The notes: generated from the letters alone by a model not told the origin. Positions 5,936 through 12,114 are shown, numbered from the stretch's first letter. The stretch: DNA of 13,551 bases from Caryophanales bacterium UBA1737 (GCA_002315915.1 DCIB01000020.1:1-13551), one strand, 5' to 3'. Made by a program: numbers and translations.

Positions 5936-5967
5936 AAGAGAACGTATAAACTAATATACGTCCTCTT
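5936..5967 (-). terminator. Terminator of the small-membrane-protein genes at 5992-6380
   Basis: A 13-bp stem joins 5936-5948 and 5955-5967 (AAGAGAACGTATA with TATACGTCCTCTT) around AACTAA. The one A-C mismatch on the + strand becomes a G-U wobble on the - strand, and the - strand continues TTTGTTTTATTAATTTTT, so it works in the minus direction. Confidence 0.8.
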
Positions 5968-5991
5968 CTAGATTTTTAAAACCCGACTTAA

Positions 5992-6165
5992 TTACTCAGC
6001 GTGTTCAGCAGCCTTACCGGCCTGAGCAGCCTCAAGTTCTTTCACTTTGTCTGCTACTTTCTGCTTAAATGCCTCTACTTGAGGGGCAATACACGGAGAT
6101 ACAAACTTACGGAATACTACCGTAGCTACAATACCTGTTAAGGTACCTAATACAAATTTCTTCAT
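5992..6165 (-). CDS. 57-aa membrane-anchored helical protein
   Basis: I do not recognise this protein. Residues 4-19 (FVLGTLTGIVATVVFR) are a short hydrophobic segment after MKK. They are followed by FVSPCIAPQ and an amphipathic, probably coiled helix EAFKQKVADKVKELEAAQAG with an Ala/Glu-rich end (KAAEHAE). The start could be read as a signal peptide, but no good cleavage site is seen, so a membrane anchor is more likely. It lies 29 nt downstream of the 61-aa gene, with an A-rich leader containing AGAAGAAAG before the ATG, and is followed by a strong terminator. Codons are GC-richer than in neighbouring operons, which may mean high expression. Confidence 0.75.
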   Translation of the reverse strand: MKKFVLGTLTGIVATVVFRKFVSPCIAPQVEAFKQKVADKVKELEAAQAGKAAEHAE

Positions 6166-6194
6166 ACTTTCTTCTTTTTTTTAGTGGGTTTTAA

Positions 6195-6380
6195 TTACTT
6201 ACGATTACGAGCAAACTTACTTTTTGCCCAATCAACGGTCTTAACAGTACCGTTAGCAATCTGATGACGATGATCATAAATTGCTAAACCAGCTAAACCG
6301 GCTAAAGCAATCAGGCCAATCGTCTTAAAGACTTTTTTAGCTTTCGAAGGCTTCTTTCCTTCTTCTTTAATTTCTGCCAT
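6195..6380 (-). CDS. 61-aa single-span membrane protein
   Basis: I do not recognise this protein. It has a basic N-terminus (MAEIKEEGKKPSKAKKVFK), one Leu/Ala/Gly-rich membrane segment at about residues 20-34 (TIGLIALAGLAGLAIYD), then a His/Arg turn (HRHQ) and a basic C-terminus (WAKSKFARNRK). It is strongly basic overall. It is the first gene of the pair 6195-6380 / 5992-6165. A motif resembling the recurrent promoter element (CCTTATTCTTG) lies 30 nt before its ATG on the minus strand, with a TATAAT string nearer the start. It belongs to the run of five consecutive membrane-protein genes. Confidence 0.8.
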   Translation of the reverse strand: MAEIKEEGKKPSKAKKVFKTIGLIALAGLAGLAIYDHRHQIANGTVKTVDWAKSKFARNRK

Positions 6381-6410
6381 AATTATTATATATTAATTTT
6401 TTTGTTATTT

Positions 6411-6421
6411 CAAGAATAAGG
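6411..6421 (-). promoter_or_regulatory. Weak promoter-like motif CCTTATTCTTG
   Basis: It shares CCTTAT and the final TG with the recurrent motif and lies 30 nt before the ATG at 6380. This is a partial match, so it may be chance. Confidence 0.25.
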
Positions 6422-6443
6422 TTTTCAGACTTTTCTGGAAGTA

Positions 6444-7091
6444 CTAAATTTTTAAAATATTTTCTTTTTTTACATCATCCTTATATAAACTTTCTGGTAA
6501 TTTATATTGATTTTTAGTATAATCACTTACTATTCTTTTCCATTCATCTAAGTCAAATGTTCTAATCCTCAATAACTTGGTAATTCCTTGTAAAGCCTGA
6601 CTATCTGATGATTTACTTTTGATATATTTACCTGATGCATCTTTATAAAACCACAAACTTAACATATCTAAAGGACTCACTGTTCCACCTAATGCTTTAG
6701 CTACTGCACTATTTTCTTCTATTTTCTCTCCAAAACATGCAGATAAAATCAAGTTAAAATGATCTCCTACAGCACCAAGAGGTATAATTCTGGGCCCCTT
6801 TTCAAGCATACACATAGATAACTCACAGTCATCTAGGTTCTTAAATCCAGGTAAGTCTTTCATAATACTCGACATCATATTAATAATCTGATATGATGCA
6901 ATATTCCATGGCTTGTAATCTTTAATCTTTATGCCAGCTCCTAAGAATATTCTAATATCACTATTACCGTCATAAATTGAATTAAGATTTTGTATCTCAA
7001 TTACTTTATTATCCATGTCACCAGAATGAGACCAGTACATGCTAAATATCTCCTTAAATAATTCAATATCTACTTCATTCCATTCAGTCAT
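6444..7091 (-). CDS. 215-aa hypothetical protein
   Basis: I do not recognise this protein. It begins MTEWNEVDIELFKEIFSMYW and looks mixed alpha/beta. Recognisable pieces are IRIFLGAGIKIKDYKPWN, a Met/Cys-rich CELSMCMLEKGPRIIPLGAVGDHFNLILSA (given here only to mark a hydrophobic middle), and a lysine-rich end (YKDDVKKENILKI). The HFNLILSACFG part is hydrophobic but too short and broken for a membrane helix. No known catalytic signature is found. A good promoter-like motif lies 20 nt before its ATG. No clear terminator follows before the membrane-protein gene at 6380, 63 nt away, so its transcript may continue into that gene. Confidence 0.8.
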   Translation of the reverse strand: MTEWNEVDIELFKEIFSMYWSHSGDMDNKVIEIQNLNSIYDGNSDIRIFLGAGIKIKDYKPWNIASYQIINMMSSIMKDLPGFKNLDDCELSMCMLEKGPRIIPLGAVGDHFNLILSACFGEKIEENSAVAKALGGTVSPLDMLSLWFYKDASGKYIKSKSSDSQALQGITKLLRIRTFDLDEWKRIVSDYTKNQYKLPESLYKDDVKKENILKI

Positions 7092-7111
7092 ATATTTATT
7101 ATTTTTACTAA

Positions 7112-7122
7112 CATATATAAGG
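7112..7122 (-). promoter_or_regulatory. Promoter-like motif CCTTATATATG
   Basis: This is an exact copy of the commonest form of the recurrent motif, 20 nt before the ATG at 7091 on the minus strand. Confidence 0.55.
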
Positions 7123-7161
7123 ATTTGAAATGAATAAAACTCTTCTACAAAAACTTATATT

Positions 7162-7172
7162 CCTGATATATG
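7162..7172 (+). promoter_or_regulatory. Promoter-like motif CCTGATATATG
   Basis: This matches the recurrent motif with one change and lies 26 nt before the ATG at 7199. It is divergent from the copy at 7112-7122. Confidence 0.5.
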
Positions 7173-7198
7173 TACAAACTTAAAAAAAATTTATAAAT

Positions 7199-7585
7199 AT
7201 GATGGGTAAAGAATCAATGTTAGCACTGGAGAATAAACTTCACGGCTTTCACACTAGAACTAAAGAGCTACATTTCTCAGCATCTTCATATAGTTTACAT
7301 AAAGTAATTGACGATTTTGATCAAGACTTATGCAAATTTGAAGACGAAATTATGGAGAATATGCAAGCTATTTTTGAGTTCATACAACCAGGAGATCTTA
7401 ATCCAGAACTCCCAGCTGCAATGGACTTTATGACTCTACTTGAAGATTTACGCGGTGTATTAGTTGGAGTAAAAAAAGAAGCAGCGGATAATATGATGTA
7501 TACTGGAATCGTTAATATTATCGATGACTTCTTTGCTACTGTCAATAAATATGTATACCTAACTAAAATCATAGATAAAGAGTAA
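7199..7585 (+). CDS. 128-aa helical hypothetical protein
   Basis: I do not recognise this protein. It appears all-helical and acidic: MLALENKLHGFHTRTKELHF, a DDFDQDLCKFEDEIMENMQ stretch, PGDLNPELPAAMDFMTLLEDL, and a C-terminal DDFFATVNKYVYLTKIIDKE. The lengths suggest a four-helix bundle, but no family is recognised. Two ATG codons lie in tandem (7199 and 7202) and either could be used. It is a single-gene unit between divergent and convergent minus-strand genes, with its own promoter-like motif upstream and its own terminator downstream. Confidence 0.8.
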   Translation: MMGKESMLALENKLHGFHTRTKELHFSASSYSLHKVIDDFDQDLCKFEDEIMENMQAIFEFIQPGDLNPELPAAMDFMTLLEDLRGVLVGVKKEAADNMMYTGIVNIIDDFFATVNKYVYLTKIIDKE

Positions 7586-7595
7586 AAAAAATAAA

Positions 7596-7632
7596 AACTA
7601 CTTGAGGATAAAACCTTGAGTAGTTATTTTTT
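7596..7632 (+). terminator. Hairpin terminator of the 128-aa gene
   Basis: AACTACTTGAGG (7596-7607) pairs with CCTTGAGTAGTT (7614-7625) around ATAAAA. Two positions are U-G wobbles in the + RNA but would be mismatches in the - RNA, so the + direction is favoured. A T-rich run follows and contains the stop codon of the convergent gene ending at 7624. Confidence 0.85.
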
Positions 7633-8157
7633 ATTTTCTTTTAAGTGATAATACATTCCAATATATTCTGTTAATCCATTACCACCCCAAAAACGGCAAA
7701 GTTTCCAATGATATAGTCTTGTCTTAAATATCAAATCAACAAAATCAATATTCTTTTTAAATATATTTTTATAAGATTGTATATTATTCAAATTTACTTT
7801 TCCACTTTTCATATTATACTTTTTAAGAAATCCTTTTAGACCTGTTTTAGTTACCATATAGGAATTAACATTATCCTTAAAAAAAGTCTTATAATTAATA
7901 TATTTTTGATTCTTTGATAATCCTTTTTTATCAAGACATATTACAAAAAATATAGCTTCTTTACCTTTTTCTTTGTCGAATTTAATATATAATCTATCTA
8001 AAAACTCATTAACCTTATCTTCATCCATAGTTTTAAATAATTGCTTAAGATGAAAATACTCTAGTTCAGTTAATGTATTTTTTATATAACTAGAATTATA
8101 CATTTTAAAAGATCCTACAATAAAATGTCTATCTAATGTTCTAATATAAACTTTCAT
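7624..8157 (-). CDS. 177-aa basic hypothetical protein
   Basis: I do not recognise this protein. It is lysine- and tyrosine-rich and has a beta-like start (MKVYIRTLDRHFIVGSFKMY) and a helical LTELEYFHLKQLFKTMDEDKV. A strand EAIFFVICLDKKG follows, then KTGLKGFLKKYNMKSGK. The end is aromatic (RLYHWKLCRFWGGNG, IGMYYHLKENKK). No catalytic motif is recognised. It is the last gene of a four-gene overlapping operon. Its ATG shares a base with the stop of the 117-aa gene (TAATG), and its own stop lies within the T tract of the convergent terminator. Confidence 0.8.
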   Translation of the reverse strand: MKVYIRTLDRHFIVGSFKMYNSSYIKNTLTELEYFHLKQLFKTMDEDKVNEFLDRLYIKFDKEKGKEAIFFVICLDKKGLSKNQKYINYKTFFKDNVNSYMVTKTGLKGFLKKYNMKSGKVNLNNIQSYKNIFKKNIDFVDLIFKTRLYHWKLCRFWGGNGLTEYIGMYYHLKENKK

Positions 8158-8510
8158 TAATATATTTCAAGTATATCTGAAACATTATGCATACGATTGG
8201 CTAAAGCTTCATAATTAAATCTAGGAATCATTCGGTATAACTCTTCTTTTGTAATTTTAATATCTTGAAGAAATACTGTCTCACTCAATTTTGATATAAT
8301 CTCAGGACTCTCGATAGATGAAGCTAAAAAACCTGCAATAATAAAACGAGATATAAGACTGTTTTTTGTAAATCTCTTGAGTGGATATAATTTAAAAAAT
8401 AAGGCAACCCAAGACTCTTTATTTTCATTATTATCATCTCGTATTTTTATATATGCTTGAATTAATGTATCTTCTCTACCATAATTGAATTTTACTTTAT
8501 ATAGCCTCAT
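8157..8510 (-). CDS. 117-aa hypothetical protein
   Basis: I do not recognise this protein. It starts MRLYKVKFNYGREDTLIQAY (strand-like), then helical segments ESWVALFFKLYPLKRF and SLISRFIIAGFLASSIESPE. The second of these is moderately hydrophobic but interrupted, so I do not call it a membrane span. The end is KEELYRMIPRFNYEALANR. It overlaps the upstream 83-aa gene by 14 nt and the downstream gene by one base, so it is a central member of the coupled operon 9011-7624. Confidence 0.75.
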   Translation of the reverse strand: MRLYKVKFNYGREDTLIQAYIKIRDDNNENKESWVALFFKLYPLKRFTKNSLISRFIIAGFLASSIESPEIISKLSETVFLQDIKITKEELYRMIPRFNYEALANRMHNVSDILEIY

Positions 8511-8748
8511 TCAATTTTTTATATATCTTAATTCCTATAGACGTAACTAGAATACCACAAATAGTCCCACATATATATCCCAAAAAACTGCCTCTAACCG
8601 AATTATGAACCGGCAAAATCTCAATATCACTCTTTGAAACTCCTGACCGCTCTAAATCAATTACATTCTTCATAGTATTATTCTTAGTATCAGGATTTCT
8701 AAATATATACTTACCCGAATCTGACTTTACTACAATCGAATATTTCAT
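8497..8748 (-). CDS. 83-aa C-terminally anchored membrane protein
   Basis: I do not recognise this protein. A small soluble domain (about residues 1-50) starts MKYSIVVKSDSGKYIF and ends DIEILPVHNS. It is followed by one membrane segment at about 53-74 (GSFLGYICGTICGILVTSIGI, with Gly spaced as in GxxxG packing motifs) and a basic end (KIYKKLNEAI). The order of strand, charged turn, helix and ILP before a C-terminal hydrophobic segment resembles the 88-aa protein just upstream, so the two may be diverged paralogues. Its ATG overlaps the upstream TGA (ATGA). Confidence 0.8.
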   Translation of the reverse strand: MKYSIVVKSDSGKYIFRNPDTKNNTMKNVIDLERSGVSKSDIEILPVHNSVRGSFLGYICGTICGILVTSIGIKIYKKLNEAI

Positions 8749-9011
8749 TTTTCACCATCCTTTCCAAATAAAAAATCTAATGACCTGATAGCAAACATAT
8801 AAATTAATAACTCCCAATCTACCTTTAATTTACTATCTTCTTCTGGCAATATACTAATCGATTCATCTACACTTAAGAACTCAGAATTATATCCTTCCAT
8901 AGAGTACTCCAAACGCTTACTCTCACAATAATTCCTATCCCCAGAAGCTAATATCCTTGACTCCTTTCCCGGCTCTCTGAATACTAACTTAAAATTTTTA
9001 CTCTCTTTCAT
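8745..9011 (-). CDS. 88-aa membrane-associated protein with LDFLFGK motif
   Basis: I do not recognise this protein. The N-terminal part FKLVFREPGKESRIL begins a small charged domain ending SISILPEEDS (52-60). A hydrophobic segment WELLIYMFAI (66-75) leads into RSLDFLFGKDGEK at the C-terminus. LDFLFGK (78-84) is identical to the peptide at 59-65 of the 83-aa protein at 5287-5538, encoded there by different codons. It is the first gene of the operon, 21 nt after a good promoter-like motif, and its TGA overlaps the next ATG. The hydrophobic segment is short, so it may be a peripheral or hairpin membrane contact rather than a full span. Confidence 0.8.
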   Translation of the reverse strand: MKESKNFKLVFREPGKESRILASGDRNYCESKRLEYSMEGYNSEFLSVDESISILPEEDSKLKVDWELLIYMFAIRSLDFLFGKDGEK

Positions 9012-9032
9012 ACTTTTCTATTTTTTTTAATT

Positions 9033-9043
9033 CATATATAAGG
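9033..9043 (-). promoter_or_regulatory. Promoter-like motif CCTTATATATG
   Basis: This is an exact copy of the commonest motif form, 21 nt before the ATG at 9011, directly after the terminator of the upstream helicase gene. Together they mark a transcription-unit boundary. Confidence 0.6.
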
Positions 9044-9078
9044 AAAATAAAAGAGATAGACCGCAAAATCTACCTCTT
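9044..9078 (-). terminator. Terminator of the helicase-like gene
   Basis: In the minus-strand RNA a 10-bp stem forms (9069-9078 with 9051-9060) around TTTTGCGG. One G-U pair would be a mismatch on the other strand, so the minus direction is favoured. A TTATTTTCC tail follows. Confidence 0.8.
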
Positions 9079-9141
9079 ATTATTTATATTTCTTTAGTTT
9101 CTTTATTATACCACGTTGATTCTATTACATATATCATAATT

Positions 9142-11148
9142 TTATTTTTTACTTATTATTTCTATACCGTGATCCCACTTTCCATTAATATTAATTCTAC
9201 ACGATCTTATATTAAAATAATTTTCTAAATCAGTAGCCTTTGCCATTTTATTATAATTTGTTTGTGAATATATATCTTTTAATTTAGACTTTGCATCCGA
9301 ATTAGAATACTTATTACCTATTTTAAAAATATTATATATTAGTTCTTCAATATCAACTTTATCTCTAATTAAATCTTGATATTCTAGCTCTACTCTAGTC
9401 TTATTATATCCTCTAGCTTTACATCTATCAGGACCTAAAACTAAATAATAATTTTTATAGGTTAATGGAATCTGATCTAATATAACACATAATTCTTTAT
9501 CAGATAAGTCAACTTCACATAAAGCTTTTAATTTTATAGAAAAATCTTCTAAAACATTATTGAAATAATTTAAAAACTTGGAAACATTATCTGATACAGT
9601 ACTTTCTATTAATCCATTACTTACCATTGTATTAAAAACAGTAAATCTATCTTTATAATCAATTTGTTGTATATCAAAAGCTCTCTGTTCCGCTATTAAT
9701 ACTAAATTATTTAAACAAGGTACCAGTGTTGATCCAGAGTGTTCATTTACTGCAATATAATCATCCTTATAATTCGAACTTCTAATGTCTTTTATGTATT
9801 TTTCGGCTAATGTAAATCTAGAGTCTTCAGGTGTATTTTCATAAGATATTAATAAATCATTTGTTTTTTTTATTTTAAATTTTATTAATTTATTAAACTC
9901 CTCTTCAGTCAATTCATTTGCTTTACCTAAGGTTTTATAATAAAACTCTGCTCTGTTTTTCCAAGGATTCTCTAATAATCTTTGTCTCCCTAAAATTTGT
10001 GGTAAATCTAATGAAATATCAACTGCTAAAGTATCTATATTAGCATCTGATAATATAAATGTTCTAGCACAAGTTGAGTAAAAATCAGCACCTAAATAAA
10101 CCGTTCTAGTACAGAAAGTAAACATTTTATGGAGTTCTCCTTTTAATGGTACCTTTCCTATTTCAAATTTTCTACCTAACTTATTCTTAATACGCCTAGC
10201 ATTATATTCTGTATCTGCACATAAGATATTACATTCATCAGGCTGTAATTCTGCTTTTTTAATTATAGATATTATATTATTTACAGAATTTACATAGATA
10301 ACTGCTTCTGTTGAAACTATTAAATCTCTATTTCCTAATTCATCTATTATTATACTAGATTCAAATACCTGCTTTTTATAATCCTCTATAATTTTAATTG
10401 CTGAACCTGTGATACTTTGGGTTACTCTTACTTTTAGGTCTGGTTTAATAGTTCGTAATGGATCTTCACTACTCCAGTCAATTTCAAAATAAGGTAATCC
10501 TTTAAATTCATCTACCATTTTTAAATATTTATCAATCATTGGGGTAGCTGAGACGAAACAAACCTTATTTAAACCTTGTAACTGATTAATAAACTCCATT
10601 TCCGTACTACTTTTGAACCTCGAATCGCAAAAAACTGATTGCATCTCATCGATTACTATATAAAATCTATCGAGTAGTTTTTTCTCTATTAATATTTCTT
10701 TTACTAACCTAAATGAATCATAAGTTACTAAAATTTTTGGAACTTTATTCTTAACTAAACAAAAATTTATATAATTATCTAACTTTGTTCTTAGATGTTG
10801 CATATTATTTTCTAAAACAGTCTTAGTTCTTACTTCTTCATTTAAAATAATATTAGCATCTTTTAATTGTTTAGTAATATCTTTATCCATCCCCAAATCT
10901 TTATCCAACTCATTCTTAAAATATAATACTTCATCTCTATGTTGTGCCTCTTTATTTTCTAATAAAATTCGACGAGGACTACATAAGATAGTTGGAAGAT
11001 TTGAAGTAATGCAATATTCAGTATATCCACAACCAGGAATCTTTTTATCTAAGATATGTGGAAACTGAAAATCTTCTAAGGTATAATCACTTTCACTAAT
11101 ATACCTAATACCTTTCGGCATAATTAATTTGTTGTCTAATAATTTCAT
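9142..11148 (-). CDS. SF2-type helicase-like ATPase with degenerate Walker A
   Basis: The protein has 668 aa. SF2 core signatures occur in order. A P-loop-like KIPGCGYTEY lies at 36-45, and motif Ia TILCSPRR at 53-60. Motif II VIDEMQ (165-170) is of the DExQ kind, and motif III is VSATP (199-203). A second RecA-like part has AVIYVNSVNNI (282-292) and a motif VI-like QILGRQR (384-390, with the arginine-finger position). The P-loop lacks the usual Lys (GCGYTE where GxGKT is expected), so ATP hydrolysis is uncertain. The C-terminal ~260 aa are unassigned. Such proteins unwind or translocate on nucleic acid, so a role in phage replication is likely but not shown. The gene is monocistronic, with its own terminator at 9044-9078. 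The start ATG at 11148 lies 36 nt from the inverted-repeat region at 11184. Confidence 0.8.
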   Translation of the reverse strand: MKLLDNKLIMPKGIRYISESDYTLEDFQFPHILDKKIPGCGYTEYCITSNLPTILCSPRRILLENKEAQHRDEVLYFKNELDKDLGMDKDITKQLKDANIILNEEVRTKTVLENNMQHLRTKLDNYINFCLVKNKVPKILVTYDSFRLVKEILIEKKLLDRFYIVIDEMQSVFCDSRFKSSTEMEFINQLQGLNKVCFVSATPMIDKYLKMVDEFKGLPYFEIDWSSEDPLRTIKPDLKVRVTQSITGSAIKIIEDYKKQVFESSIIIDELGNRDLIVSTEAVIYVNSVNNIISIIKKAELQPDECNILCADTEYNARRIKNKLGRKFEIGKVPLKGELHKMFTFCTRTVYLGADFYSTCARTFILSDANIDTLAVDISLDLPQILGRQRLLENPWKNRAEFYYKTLGKANELTEEEFNKLIKFKIKKTNDLLISYENTPEDSRFTLAEKYIKDIRSSNYKDDYIAVNEHSGSTLVPCLNNLVLIAEQRAFDIQQIDYKDRFTVFNTMVSNGLIESTVSDNVSKFLNYFNNVLEDFSIKLKALCEVDLSDKELCVILDQIPLTYKNYYLVLGPDRCKARGYNKTRVELEYQDLIRDKVDIEELIYNIFKIGNKYSNSDAKSKLKDIYSQTNYNKMAKATDLENYFNIRSCRININGKWDHGIEIISKK

Positions 11149-11770
11149 ACTAATTATAAATTTAAAATGTTCAATTTTTTAATCGAGTAGGGAGGCGTAA
11201 GCATCCCTCTCAATTATCAGGTTTATACGTCATTTTAGAAGAGTTTTGTCAATTTCATAACAATATTTCATAAAAACACTATAGTATAGTTCTATCTTAA
11301 AAAAAGTGTCATTAAAATATATTCCCTCATTCTTCGCCCATTCACTCACTTCGTTCCTTCATTAAGCTCATCATTCAGTCATTTAGTTTTTAAGATACTA
11401 TTCTTTCAATTATAACTTATGCTTTCGCTCCCTAAAGGTCGCTTAAAAGAAAAAAAAATAATTGAATATCTATATCTTACTTCAATTCAAGCGAAGCGTC
11501 AAATTGAAGATTGCGAGCCTGGAGTGAATCGAACGCAGTGAGAGAGAGGGAGGTTCGGGGCTCGCATTTAATACAGAATCCACTTTTATTTTATCATTCA
11601 TTTCTTCGCTCACTCCCTCCTTAACAGTCGTTCGCTTATCCATTCATTATTAGGACGTTTGTTCATTCCGCTATGCTCGGCTTCGACCTCGCGTAGCTTC
11701 ATTCTCTGCACCTCCCTACTCGGCCAAAAAAGTGAACAAAAAAAATAAAAGAGAGTATATTTCAACTCTC
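11149..11770. other. Gene-free 0.6-kb region rich in inverted repeats
   Basis: No convincing gene is present. The region alternates pyrimidine-rich and purine-rich blocks that can pair with each other and is clearly GC-richer in parts (for example 11490-11570 and 11600-11720) than the flanking DNA. It contains a perfect 13-base palindrome ACTATAGTATAGT (11278-11290) and 11-bp complementary arms at 11293-11303 and 11387-11397 (TATCTTAAAAA with TTTTTAAGATA). Related TTCTTCGC-plus-CACTC blocks occur near 11330 and 11602. Small frames of 30 and 39 codons on the minus strand run through these repeats and are not credible. Confidence 0.75.
11184..11722 (+). ncRNA. Candidate large structured RNA closed by a 12-bp stem
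   Basis: CGAGTAGGGAGG (11184-11195) is exactly complementary to CCTCCCTACTCG (11711-11722), so the 539-nt segment can be closed by a terminal stem. Inside, AGGGA-GGC-GTAA-GC-ATCCCT (about 11189-11208) makes a local hairpin with a GTAA tetraloop. CTTCAATT pairs with AATTGAAG (11480-11487 with 11502-11509). TGCGAGCC pairs with GGCTCGCA (11512-11519 with 11559-11566), with CGAAC/GTTCG nested inside. GCTATGC pairs with GCGTAGC (11670-11676 with 11691-11697) using a U-G pair only on the + strand. The GNRA-type loop and this wobble favour + strand RNA, but the strand is not certain. The size is near that of the large ornate phage RNAs ROOL (about 0.6 kb) and GOLLD (about 0.8 kb); no identity is claimed. 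It could instead be a replication or packaging site. Confidence 0.45.
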
Positions 11771-11772
11771 TT
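11741..11772 (-). terminator. Terminator of the 55-aa gene
   Basis: AAGAGAGT (11749-11756) pairs with ACTCTCTT (11765-11772) around an 8-nt loop. On the minus strand the stem is followed by TTATTTTTTTT. The stem overlaps the stop codon of the gene ending at 11771, so this serves the minus strand. Confidence 0.75.
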
Positions 11773-11938
11773 ATTTTAAAAAGTATAAAATAATTATAGT
11801 CAGTACGGGTAATACTGCTAGAATTCCTTTTATGCTTAATGGATCAATTTCCTCGCCTGTTATTAATTCGGCTGGTTTCAATAAAATATGATTGGTTACA
11901 TACATTACTGCAATCATTTTAGTTATAATTTCGTCCAT
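11771..11938 (-). CDS. 55-aa tail-anchored small membrane protein
   Basis: I do not recognise this protein. It begins MDEIITKMIAVMYVTNHILL (weakly hydrophobic), has a polar middle KPAELITGEEIDPLSIKG and ends in a strong hydrophobic segment ILAVLPVLTIIILYFLK reaching the C-terminus. This looks like a tail-anchored or two-segment membrane protein. It is a single-gene unit: a CCTTATATATA motif lies 22 nt before its ATG and a terminator stem overlaps its stop, both of which support a real gene. A 64-codon frame on the opposite strand overlaps it but has no such signals. Confidence 0.75.
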   Translation of the reverse strand: MDEIITKMIAVMYVTNHILLKPAELITGEEIDPLSIKGILAVLPVLTIIILYFLK

Positions 11939-11960
11939 AATTTAATATTTTTTACTAATC

Positions 11961-11971
11961 TATATATAAGG
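11961..11971 (-). promoter_or_regulatory. Promoter-like motif CCTTATATATA
   Basis: This is the recurrent motif with a final A instead of G, 22 nt before the ATG at 11938. A second similar string, GCTTATAAATG, lies 8 bases further upstream at 11980-11990 and is part of the first 41-bp repeat. Confidence 0.5.
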
Positions 11972-11979
11972 CTATTAAA

Positions 11980-12091
11980 CATTTATAAGCGGTATTTTTG
12001 GTTAAATTTTGCAAAAACCTCATTTATACCCCTATTTTTGGACAAATTCTCTCAAACAGGCCCTTTTTCACCCACTTTTTAGGCCAAAATA
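11980..12091 (+). repeat. Three imperfect repeats at 41-bp spacing
   Basis: The three copies start at 11980, 12021 and 12062 and are 30-31 bases each. Copies 1 and 2 share CATTTATA, then TATTTTTGG, then AAATT. Copy 3 is weaker: CCTTTTTCACCC, then CTTTTTAGG, then CAAAAT. The exact 41-base period (about four helical turns) suggests iterons or an operator array between the 55-aa gene and the portal gene. Confidence 0.55.
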
Positions 12092-12101
12092 TCAACCAAT
12101 T

Positions 12102-12113
12102 TCTTATATAATG
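12102..12113 (+). promoter_or_regulatory. Promoter-like TCTTATATAATG before the portal gene
   Basis: It contains TATAAT and resembles the recurrent CCTTATATATG motif. It follows the third 41-bp repeat and precedes a hairpin. It lies 53 nt before the portal ATG, farther than at the other units. Confidence 0.4.
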
Positions 12114-12114
12114 A

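Noticed and set aside
6420..6445. Imperfect hairpin (TTCAGA with TCTGGAA) after the 215-aa gene
   Set aside because: It has a bulge and no T run follows on the minus strand, so it is not called a terminator.
7130..7183. 17-codon + strand frame before the 128-aa gene
   Set aside because: It covers the promoter-like motif at 7162 and has no leader or context that supports it.
9084..9137. 17-codon minus-strand frame between the helicase stop and its terminator
   Set aside because: It is too short to support without conservation; it may be a remnant or chance.
11276..11284. CACTATAG string resembling the core of a T7-type promoter
   Set aside because: Only the core matches, the rest of the consensus is missing, and it is part of the ACTATAGTATAGT palindrome.
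11482..11702. Two minus-strand frames of 39 and 30 codons; the 30-codon one is preceded by GGGAGG
   Set aside because: They run through the palindromic blocks, and the GGGAGG belongs to the 12-bp closing repeat. They are better explained as chance frames in structured DNA.
11888..12082. 64-codon + strand frame
   Set aside because: It is antisense to the 55-aa membrane protein, which has its own promoter-like motif and terminator, and it also runs through the 41-bp repeats.
11722..12085. GGCCAAAAAAGTG (11722-11734) and the near-inverse CACTTTTTAGGCC (12073-12085) flanking the 55-aa gene
   Set aside because: The match is mostly a homopolymer run and has one mismatch. There is no target-site duplication or transposase, so it does not support a mobile element.
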